Assembly (NCBI GenBank): GCA_002440745.1
Contig: DJVB01000051.1
Span: 1 to 24,849 of the forward strand
Length of the DNA stretch: 24,849 nt
DNA from: Bacteroidales bacterium UBA6267
GTDB taxonomy: Bacteria; Bacteroidota; Bacteroidia; Bacteroidales; UBA1556
Reading direction: 5' to 3'
In this document: positions 1 to 6,130 of the stretch, in pieces
Numbering within the stretch: the stretch's first letter is position 1
How the letters are laid out: each line of letters starts with the position of its first letter
Translations under genes and position numbers: made by a program
The notes under the pieces: model-generated
What the model was told of the DNA's origin: nothing
Database searches by the model: none
Seen by the model: only the letters and a program-made list of their open reading frames with translations

Positions 1-16
1 CTTTAGGAGGGATTTA

Positions 17-147
17 GTTCAACAAAGGCTAAAATCAAGCGGGCAGAAAGTGCTAATTTGAAGTGTAGAGCACCTAATAAACTTCATCGTAGGTTGACAG
101 TGAAGTGCTCCGAAATGCCCGCCAGCTTTTAGCCTCAGCCGTTAGGA
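17..147 (+). other. attC-like recombination site 1
   Basis: R''-like GTTCAAC (17-23, fits RYYYAAC) and R'-like GTTAGGA (141-147) bracket an imperfect hairpin: arm 26-44 pairs with 117-135 at 16 of 19 positions, with the mismatches clustered. Total length is about 131 bp, within the usual attC range. Positions 92-116 are identical over 25 bp to 1336-1360 in attC-like site 2, so the two sites belong to one repeat family, as in chromosomal integrons. The left edge is close to the window start, so the preceding cassette cannot be read. Confidence 0.7.
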
Positions 148-243
148 CATAAAAGTTTGAAGACTACTGAAATATACACTCATGTATCGACAAAGAACTT
201 GCAGAAAATAAAATCTCTGTTTGATGATTTTAAGGTTTTATAA
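142..243 (+). pseudogene. C-terminal fragment of a tyrosine recombinase/integrase
   Basis: The frame from 142 reads LGHKSLKTTEIYTHVSTKNL, then QKIKSLFDDFKVL and a stop. This is the usual end of XerC/D-type tyrosine recombinases: the LGH motif (box II histidine region), then the catalytic tyrosine in the TxxIYTHV context. The catalytic core upstream is absent: the same frame has a stop at 130-132 inside attC-like site 1. The homology begins exactly at the GTTAGG crossover point of the attC, so the fragment looks like recombination into, or capture of, a recombinase gene at a GTT. It may be a remnant of the integron's own integrase if that lay in the same orientation as the cassettes, or an unrelated recombinase. 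It is too short to be active. Confidence 0.75.
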
Positions 244-259
244 AAAAGTAATATTGGAA

Positions 260-289
260 TTTGGTAGTTTAGAAAATATTATACATTTG
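260..289 (+). promoter_or_regulatory. Bacteroidetes-type promoter upstream of the 403-1242 gene
   Basis: A -7 element TACATTTG (282-289, consensus TAnnTTTG) is preceded by TTTG (260-263) with an 18-bp spacer, slightly short for the class. It lies in the small cassette after the recombinase fragment and points at the next cassette gene, so this gene-poor cassette may supply a promoter. Confidence 0.45.
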
Positions 290-313
290 TAAATGAAATA
301 AGTATGGATCAAA

Positions 314-380
314 ACCTAACATATACAACTGAATTTTGACGTATAAGAACGGTTTTTCCGTTCTTATAAGCTAGTTATGC
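314..380 (+). other. Possible short attC-like site
   Basis: ACCTAAC (314-320, exact RYYYAAC) pairs in six bases with the cassette start GTTAGG at 141-146. GTTATGC (374-380) starts the next cassette. Between them lies a perfect 11-bp stem (342-352 with 358-368) with a five-T loop. Size (67 bp) fits a short attC, but the 21-bp R''-stem spacing and the absence of unpaired bases in the stem are unusual. The pairing of 374-383 with 1244-1253 makes the boundary at 374 solid even if this hairpin is atypical. Confidence 0.5.
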
Positions 381-402
381 ACAATTATAAAGACCAAGAA
401 AT

Positions 403-1242
403 ATGACAGATAAAACCAAATCAAACGGACAACAAAACAAAGCAATGAAATGTGGTATCATCATGCCAATTGCTCAACATAGTGACTATCCCCAAGACCA
501 TTGGAAAGACGTTTTGAACATTCTCATTGAAGCTATTAATGAGACAGAATTTGAACCTTCTTTAGTAAGTGACGACCCTGCGATTGGTTTGATTCATGAC
601 AGAATTGTCACGAACCTCTATACAAATGAAATCGTAATTTGTGACGTAAGTTCTAAAAATCCAAATGTAATGTTTGAATTAGGCCTTCGTCTGGCTTTTG
701 ACAAACCAACAATAATAATAAAAGACGAATTAACTGGTTTTTCTTTTGACACCGGAATTATAGAACATATACCATACCCATCGTCATTGAGATTTTCTCA
801 AATTGTTCATTTCAAAGCTGAGTTAATAAAACGAATTAAGGCTACATACGAGACTTCAAAATCCGATACAAACTATTCCCCTTTTTTGAAGAGCTTCGGC
901 AAAAGAATTGTTCCTGCGAAGATAGATGGACAAGAAATTAGTGAATCAAAATATATTATTGAATCACTCAATGGATTGCAATCAGAATTTAGATATCTAA
1001 GAAATAGAGTTTTAAGCAATGAAAATGACCTGCGACATAGCGACATCATGGAAAAGAACATGTATAGCATTATTCGTAATGACCTTGAAGATTATGTAAA
1101 AATGAAAGGTGTGCTCAAGTCTGAAAAGGAAATTGAAATGATAGCAATTGAAATTGCTAAGAAATACAATTTAAACGTCTCAAGAAATATGATTGCAAAA
1201 ATGATTCGTGACTTTGACTACATTGATATGAATAAAAAATAA
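403..1242 (+). CDS. Nucleoside 2-deoxyribosyltransferase-like cassette protein
   Basis: A 279-aa soluble protein. Residues about 15-125 look like the Rossmann-like nucleoside 2-deoxyribosyltransferase/SLOG-related fold: an N-terminal strand GIIMPIA, then EIVICDVSS and NPNVMFELGLRLAFDKPTII. The family's catalytic glutamate would be E92 in NVMFELG, with D81 in the preceding strand. Related domains cleave or transfer N-glycosidic bonds of nucleotides, and NAD- or nucleotide-targeting relatives occur in phage-defence loci. Residues 175-279 are helical and charged, with no domain I recognise; the end (MIAIEIAKKYNLNVSRNMIA) could be a small helical or HTH-like module. The ATG at 403 is 28 bp from the cassette boundary and the stop is one base before R''. 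It is the only gene of its cassette and A+T-rich. A defence or signalling role is inference; the fold assignment is moderately sure. Confidence 0.7.
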   Translation: MTDKTKSNGQQNKAMKCGIIMPIAQHSDYPQDHWKDVLNILIEAINETEFEPSLVSDDPAIGLIHDRIVTNLYTNEIVICDVSSKNPNVMFELGLRLAFDKPTIIIKDELTGFSFDTGIIEHIPYPSSLRFSQIVHFKAELIKRIKATYETSKSDTNYSPFLKSFGKRIVPAKIDGQEISESKYIIESLNGLQSEFRYLRNRVLSNENDLRHSDIMEKNMYSIIRNDLEDYVKMKGVLKSEKEIEMIAIEIAKKYNLNVSRNMIAKMIRDFDYIDMNKK

Positions 1243-1246
1243 CTGT

Positions 1247-1392
1247 GCATAACAGCACCTACCCAAAAGTGGCGGTTCAGTGGTTAAATCATCCCGAAAG
1301 CTTTCGGGATTGTGCTTCTATCAAAGTTTGTGCTTGGTTGACAGTGAAGTGCTCCGAAATCGCCACCTTCGGGTAGCTGCAAACCGTTGGGT
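1247..1392 (+). other. attC-like recombination site 2
   Basis: R'' GCATAAC (1247-1253) and R' GTTGGGT (1386-1392, exact GTTRRRY) enclose a hairpin in which 1255-1274 pairs with 1361-1380 at 17 of 20 positions. It shares an exact 25-bp block (1336-1360) with site 1 and the short string TTCAGTGGTT with site 3. Inside lies a perfect 20-bp palindrome (1291-1310). At 146 bp it is slightly longer than typical attC sites. Confidence 0.78.
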
Positions 1393-1442
1393 GCAATAAG
1401 GGCTTCGATTGAAAGTTGATACAAATAATAAAACAGATTGAA

Positions 1443-3383
1443 ATGGACGAAGAATTTGGTTTTATAGAAAAATTCAAGAAATACGTAAATTCCTTTATTT
1501 CAAGACTTGAAGTTAAAATGAATAAGACTCCAAGTAGACTTGAAAGAGATGGACGAAAAAAACAAATACTTGAATACAAATATGGTTTAAAATCAAAAAT
1601 CTATACTGGAGAGGAAATATCGTTCATACTTGACATTCCAGCCGAAAGAGTTCGTCAAATTGGACTTGAAGTTGTCAAAGAAATTAATAAAGAAATAACG
1701 ACAGAAGAAAAAAACACTTTATTTAGTTACTACATGCCAGAGATTGTGGATTTTAGAACGAGTTTAATTGAAAAAGGTGTGTTATCTCAGAATCAGTTTA
1801 AAAACTATATAATCCAAACCTATGAGATTGATTTAACTGAATATGAATCCTACTTAAATCTTTTGATTGATGTGTTAGGATTTAAAGTTGTAAAAACTCA
1901 TTTACATTTATTAAAGGACAATGATTTAATATTTTTCGATAAAAATATCAATTATAAACTTTTTGTTCGTGTTTGCCATGCTGTTTTTGTTGCTGTTGAA
2001 CGAAATACGATTAAAACAGAATTTGAAGATGTTCTTATATCTGTGAAAAGAAAGTTAATAAAAGACAAAGTGCCAAATGATTATATAAAAATGGCATTAA
2101 TAGCTATAGAAGATTGCGAATTAATTACAGAAGATACCACTGAATATTATCAAATATCCTTCAATAGACTAAGTTCTGCTAGTGACATGGCATATCGAGT
2201 ACTATTTGAGTCAAATGATAGATTAAGTTTAACAGATATATTGAGAGAGATTAATCACAGGCTTATTGGCACTCGGAAAAAAGTTGATAGAGTAAGCTTG
2301 AATCAGCAGCTGAATATGGATGAAAGATTTATACCTCTTGGTAAAACAGGAATTTGGACACTAACAGAGTGGGGAGAGGATAATCTTTCAATGTATGATT
2401 TGGTAACAAATACGCTAATTCATTTTAATAAACCGCTACTGAAAAAGGATATCTATGCACATATTCAAAAAACAAGACCTTTCATTAAAACACGTTCTTT
2501 AGATACAATTATTTACGATGCGCGTTATACTCAGTTAATAGATAAGAAGTTTATTCTAACAGATTGGAAAGATGCCTACAAGGGTAAGGTCGCAAAAATT
2601 ACTAGACGAAATGTCATTGAAAAAGAAAACAAGGTAACTGACCAAATAAAATCCCAGGTATTAAACTTATTTGAGGAGAATCAAACAGAAAGCTTATTAT
2701 TATCTGCAGTAGCAAATGTTTTAGCAAAAAAATTTAAATTTCCTAAAAACTCGATTTATAAAGTAATAAGTGAGGAGAATGAGTTTAGTACAAAAAAAAT
2801 AGATACATATAGAAAACAAGTATCTCTATGTGAAAACGTTAACATGGATAAAAATAAAAGAAAAGCAATTTCCGTTTTTGTTTCATACTGCTGGGAAAGT
2901 GAATCATATAAGGAGAAAGTAATATCATTTATTAATTTTTTAAGGGAGAAAGGATTCTCTGCAGACATGGATGTTAAATTCATGCAAGAAGAATCATCAG
3001 TTGATTTTAATAGACTTATGCACAAGGGCATCATGAAATATGATAAAGTTATTGTGCTATTATCTGAAAAATACAAATTAAAAGCTGAAAATTTTGATGG
3101 TGGTGTTGGGAAAGAATATCGATTTATTTTAAATGACATCGATAAGCACCCAAAGAAGTATATTTTATCTTCATTTTTTAATTTAACTTCAGAGGTAGTT
3201 GATAAGATTTCTCCTATTGAATTCTCAGGTAGAGAGATTGTTGACCTAGTGAAAGATGAGAATAGTGATTTTGAAAATCTATTTGGTAAGTTAACTGAAA
3301 GTCAGAAATATGTATTTAGTGATGTTGCATCAGAAACACCAATTGTTGAAAAGAAAAAGATTGATAAATTTACTTTGAAATAA
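1443..3383 (+). CDS. Sigma-r4-like/HARE-like DNA-binding protein with C-terminal SEFIR (TIR-like) domain
   Basis: A 646-aa cassette protein from the ATG at 1443. A TTG at 1416 would add nine residues; I prefer ATG. Residues about 35-85 resemble sigma-70 region 4: ILEYKYGL, then a helix-turn-helix with GEEISFILDIPAERVRQIG. Residues about 248-315 and 316-375 look like two winged helices of the HARE-HTH type; the first ends ERFIPLGKTGIWTLTEWG, where the W-x-L-x-E-W pattern is typical. Residues about 473-600 are a SEFIR/TIR-like domain: ISVFVSYCWES, the FLREKGFSADMD strand-helix, and KYDKVIVLLSEKY. SEFIR and TIR domains mediate homotypic assembly or NAD cleavage and are common effectors in bacterial immunity. 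A DNA or RNA-polymerase sensor fused to a TIR-like effector is inferred. It is the sole gene of its cassette, with the stop nine bases before R''. Confidence 0.78.
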   Translation: MDEEFGFIEKFKKYVNSFISRLEVKMNKTPSRLERDGRKKQILEYKYGLKSKIYTGEEISFILDIPAERVRQIGLEVVKEINKEITTEEKNTLFSYYMPEIVDFRTSLIEKGVLSQNQFKNYIIQTYEIDLTEYESYLNLLIDVLGFKVVKTHLHLLKDNDLIFFDKNINYKLFVRVCHAVFVAVERNTIKTEFEDVLISVKRKLIKDKVPNDYIKMALIAIEDCELITEDTTEYYQISFNRLSSASDMAYRVLFESNDRLSLTDILREINHRLIGTRKKVDRVSLNQQLNMDERFIPLGKTGIWTLTEWGEDNLSMYDLVTNTLIHFNKPLLKKDIYAHIQKTRPFIKTRSLDTIIYDARYTQLIDKKFILTDWKDAYKGKVAKITRRNVIEKENKVTDQIKSQVLNLFEENQTESLLLSAVANVLAKKFKFPKNSIYKVISEENEFSTKKIDTYRKQVSLCENVNMDKNKRKAISVFVSYCWESESYKEKVISFINFLREKGFSADMDVKFMQEESSVDFNRLMHKGIMKYDKVIVLLSEKYKLKAENFDGGVGKEYRFILNDIDKHPKKYILSSFFNLTSEVVDKISPIEFSGREIVDLVKDENSDFENLFGKLTESQKYVFSDVASETPIVEKKKIDKFTLK

Positions 3384-3394
3384 GGAATTACTGC

Positions 3395-3525
3395 ACCCAA
3401 CACGCGGTATAGTTAATAAGGGTTTCAGTGGTTTTCGGGGCGTAGTAGCACGCTCCAAATTTTGCTGTAATTTGATTGGTAAAAAAGCCCGCAATCCCTT
3501 ACTAACCATACCGCCACCGTTAGGG
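3395..3525 (+). other. attC-like recombination site 3 (end of array)
   Basis: R'' ACCCAAC (3395-3401, exact RYYYAAC) and R' GTTAGGG (3519-3525) flank a strong stem: 3404-3422 pairs with 3496-3514 at 17 of 19 positions, the mismatches being A/G changes. It is about 131 bp, like site 1. It closes the 1386-3518 cassette, whose first ten bases are the reverse complement of 3392-3401. Backbone sequence resumes after it. Confidence 0.78.
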
Positions 3526-3563
3526 GAGTGTTTAATTTAACAGGAGCTCGGTGTGGTTTTCGT

Positions 3564-3591
3564 ATAATCAAACAACTAAGTTGTTGATTAT
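3564..3591. repeat. Near-palindrome just beyond the cassette array
   Basis: ATAATCAAACAACT (3564-3577) is followed directly by AAGTTGTTGATTAT (3578-3591), an almost loopless inverted repeat with a one-base slip. It sits between the last attC-like site and the terminator of the next gene. There is no T-run, so it is not an intrinsic terminator; its role is unknown. Apart from this, attC-like site 3 and the terminator at 3683, the 3384-3736 gap shows nothing. Confidence 0.45.
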
Positions 3592-3682
3592 GAGATTTCT
3601 TACTCAATTATAATAAAATTTTAGATCTTCATTCCGTTCCGATAGCTAACAATCTTAGAAATCCATAATATCTTCGCCGAGC

Positions 3683-3717
3683 AAAAAAAAACCCGAAAAG
3701 ATTACTTCTCGGGTTTT
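3683..3717 (-). terminator. Rho-independent terminator of the DUF349 gene
   Basis: On the minus strand the stem AAAACCCGA / TCGGGTTTT with an 11-13 base loop is followed by a run of T (A-run at 3683-3690 on the plus strand). It lies about 20 bp after the stop codon of the minus-strand gene at 3737. The plus-strand T-run on the other side could make it bidirectional, also insulating the array. Confidence 0.85.
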
Positions 3718-3736
3718 AAAAATTCAATCCTAAGTT

Positions 3737-6007
3737 CTAGTTTGTTAATGATTTGATGGTTTTGTCAAGGAGGCGAATTCTGGCTTCCATTTGCTCAATA
3801 TTCTTGTTTCCGGCATCTATCTTTTCTTGAAACTCAGCTTTCAAAACATCAGCGTTTTTGGAATTGGCAAAGAAACCAATATTGTTTTCCCATGTTCCAA
3901 TTTCGCTTCGGATTTTATCAATCTTATACCGTATTGATCCGATTTCTTTTTGAATTATTTCACGAGACTCGTGTTTGCTCGCATTGTCATTACTCGAACG
4001 TTCTTGTATGCGCGCCAATTCAATATCGATTGCCGAAAGTCCAATTTCATTCATTTTGTTATCCACAGCCTGCCGATATTCTTTATTAAGCTTATCTTTT
4101 ATGTTGAATGGCACCTGTCCAATCTCAAACCACTGCTTCTGAAGTTCTTTCATCTCAGCAAATGCAGCATCTTTTTCTGCACTGAAGGCTTTGGTTTTTA
4201 TGGTTTCAATCAAGGCTTTCTTTGCTTCAAGGTTCTCTTTTTCGCTGTCTTTCAACGATTTGAAATAGGCTTCTTTGTTATTGAAAAAAGCATCGCAAGC
4301 TGCTCTAAAGCGCTTCCATATCTTTTCGGATTGTCGGTAAGGAACGGGGCCGATTTTCTTCCAATCCTGCTGAAGTTTTTTCAACTCACGGGTCGTTTTG
4401 TTCCAATCATCACTGTTTTGAAGGGATTCAGCCGTTTTGCAAAGGTCTAATTTGGCATTATAGTTTTCGTTTTGCTCTTCATTTAAGGTGTTGAAATATT
4501 GGCGTTTAAGCTTGAAAAAGCTGGAAAAACAACCTTTAAAGGTCTTCCAAATTTCATCGTTAAAGGCCTTAGGAGCCGGTCCAATCTTTTTCCATTCCTC
4601 CATCAACGCATCCATGTCGCGCGTTTTCTGATTCCATTCGTTGATGGAATTATACTCCGCACTGCTTAATAGTTCAGCTTTTTCGACCAATTCACGCTTG
4701 AGAATCAAATTATTGTTTTGCTCCTCAGCCAAATTATGGTAATACTCTCTACGGCGCTGATTCACTTTCTCAGAAGCTGCTTTGAATCTTTCCCAAATTT
4801 CTTCACTCTTGTCGTGAGGTACAGGTCCAATTTCTTTCCACTGACGGTGATATTCCTGAAGTAACTTGAAGGATTTTGTGAAAGATTTTTCCAAAAGCAA
4901 CTCTTCAGCCTTTTCAGCTAACTCAATCTTCGCCTCTAAATTCTTTTTAAATCCAATATCTCTTAATTCTCTGTCAATCTGTACTTTCTCAAAGAATTTG
5001 TCCACAAGGAAATTATAGCTCATCCACAGGTTGCTGGCTTCGCTCTTTGGCACCATACCGATATTCCGCCATTTGTCCTGAAGGTTTTTAAACTCGTCGT
5101 AAATCTTTTTTAAGGATTCTTCGGAGTCGATCAAAACACGCAAATCTTCAAGAATGGCTTGCTTTTGTACCAAGTTTTCCTGCTTGAGCAATTCTTGCGC
5201 TTCGTTATAATCCTGTCGCTTTTGCTTATAGATTTTGAAGCTTTGATTGAAACGTGATGATAAACCTCCATCATCAAATTTATACTCCGCTTCTTCGCCA
5301 TTAGCAGCTATAAAATCTTTGCGATGCTGCTCTCTAAACTCCTTATATTTAGCTTGATAGGCTATATTGGTTTTTAATACTTTATTCTTTATGGAGGTAA
5401 TATTCTCGGCTTTTACCAAATTTTCCATCAAATCGACCAACGACTCCAAATCAAGATCTTCGTAAACAGTAACATCTTCTTCTTCATGTTCATCTGTTTC
5501 GTCATCGTGGTCATCTTCAGAAACATTCTCAGCCATTTTATCAATGTCTTCATGTTCCTTTTCAAATTTCTCCACATCAGCCTTCACTTTGATATGCTTG
5601 CTTTGATCCTCATCCATTGGTTCAGCAACTACTTCTTCAACAATGGTTTGTGAAGTGTCCGAATCGTTGCTCTGAGCTTCTTCAATAATTGCCTCGGCAG
5701 TTTCCGAAATTTCTTCAGTAGCCTCTACAACCACCTCAGCAGTTTCCGCAATTTCTTCAGTAGCCTCCGCAATCACCTCGGTAGTTTCCGCAATTTCTTC
5801 AGTAGTTTCAGTGATTTCAGCCTCTGTTTCTTCCTTCACTTCAGGTGCGTTTTCGGTCTCCACAGTTGTTTCTGACGGAGTTAAATTTTCGTTGGTGCTT
5901 TTGGTTTCCTCATTAAGCACTTCAGTTTCACCTGCATTTAATGCAGTTTCAGGTACATGCTGATCAGCTTGCTGTTCAACATTTTCGTTTAGAATTTTGT
6001 CTTCCAT
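3737..6007 (-). CDS. DUF349 repeat protein with acidic N-terminus
   Basis: A 756-aa cytoplasmic, highly charged, largely helical protein with no signal peptide or membrane segment. Residues 1-190 are low-complexity and acidic, with Glu/Thr/Ala repeats (units like EEIAETTEVIAEATEEIAET at 70-105), then a DDHDDETDEHEEED patch. Five DUF349 repeats follow at about 77-82 residue spacing, marked by the tryptophan motifs DKWRNIGMVP (311), QWKEIGPVP (389), EWKKIGPAP (471), DWKKIGPVP (548) and QWFEIGQVP (625), each followed by an IW.RF..ac..FF-type helix in the clear copies. Residues 680-756 form a coiled coil. DUF349 proteins are widespread in Bacteroidetes and the function is not established. It has its own promoter-like site and terminator, so it is probably monocistronic downstream of bipA. 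Confidence 0.92.
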   Translation of the reverse strand: MEDKILNENVEQQADQHVPETALNAGETEVLNEETKSTNENLTPSETTVETENAPEVKEETEAEITETTEEIAETTEVIAEATEEIAETAEVVVEATEEISETAEAIIEEAQSNDSDTSQTIVEEVVAEPMDEDQSKHIKVKADVEKFEKEHEDIDKMAENVSEDDHDDETDEHEEEDVTVYEDLDLESLVDLMENLVKAENITSIKNKVLKTNIAYQAKYKEFREQHRKDFIAANGEEAEYKFDDGGLSSRFNQSFKIYKQKRQDYNEAQELLKQENLVQKQAILEDLRVLIDSEESLKKIYDEFKNLQDKWRNIGMVPKSEASNLWMSYNFLVDKFFEKVQIDRELRDIGFKKNLEAKIELAEKAEELLLEKSFTKSFKLLQEYHRQWKEIGPVPHDKSEEIWERFKAASEKVNQRRREYYHNLAEEQNNNLILKRELVEKAELLSSAEYNSINEWNQKTRDMDALMEEWKKIGPAPKAFNDEIWKTFKGCFSSFFKLKRQYFNTLNEEQNENYNAKLDLCKTAESLQNSDDWNKTTRELKKLQQDWKKIGPVPYRQSEKIWKRFRAACDAFFNNKEAYFKSLKDSEKENLEAKKALIETIKTKAFSAEKDAAFAEMKELQKQWFEIGQVPFNIKDKLNKEYRQAVDNKMNEIGLSAIDIELARIQERSSNDNASKHESREIIQKEIGSIRYKIDKIRSEIGTWENNIGFFANSKNADVLKAEFQEKIDAGNKNIEQMEARIRLLDKTIKSLTN

Positions 6008-6094
6008 TATAAAGTAAATCAGTTAGTTAATACATGTCACAACGACACGATGCATAGGTTTCGAAAAAGGTTTGCCCTTTTCGTCTTAGGGTTG

Positions 6095-6102
6095 CAAAAG
6101 TA
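6095..6102 (-). promoter_or_regulatory. -7 element for the DUF349 gene
   Basis: The minus strand reads TACTTTTG, an exact TAnnTTTG -7 element, 88 bp upstream of the ATG at 6007. No clear TTTG is seen at -33. It gives the gene its own start separate from bipA. Confidence 0.55.
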
Positions 6103-6130
6103 TAAATATTTTAATCTTATCCACTTATAT

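Larger units (their letters stand above)
17..3525 (+). mobile_element. Integron-like gene-cassette array, right-hand end
   Basis: Three consecutive units each start at a GTT-containing R'-like box and end in an attC-like hairpin. The cassette at 374-1385 starts GTTATGCACA and its gene is followed by TGTGCATAAC (1244-1253). The cassette at 1386-3518 starts GTTGGGTGCA and its gene is followed by TGCACCCAAC (3392-3401). Each pair is a perfect 10-bp reverse complement, as expected because a circular cassette's R' and R'' boxes pair within one attC. The leftmost cassette (141-373) pairs less fully, GTTAGG with CCTAAC. Stop codons lie 1-11 bp before R'' and both genes point the same way, as in integrons. 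The integrase and attI are not in the window and would lie to the left. No further closing R'' complementary to GTTAGGG is seen after 3525, so this is taken as the last attC. Confidence 0.75.

Noticed and set aside
342..368. Perfect 11-bp stem with five-T loop as a rho-independent terminator
   Set aside because: The stem is A+T-rich and is followed by AGCTAG, not a T-run. Its position directly before a cassette boundary fits an attC-like structure better.
1416..1442. TTG start giving nine extra residues for the SEFIR-domain gene
   Set aside because: ATG at 1443 is in frame and the nine residues add no recognisable element; TTG starts are uncommon. It cannot be excluded.
3950..4450. Plus-strand open frame of 166 aa within the DUF349 gene
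   Set aside because: It is antisense to a clear coding region with five recognisable repeats; its Phe-rich translation is the usual shadow of Lys/Glu-rich coding sequence.
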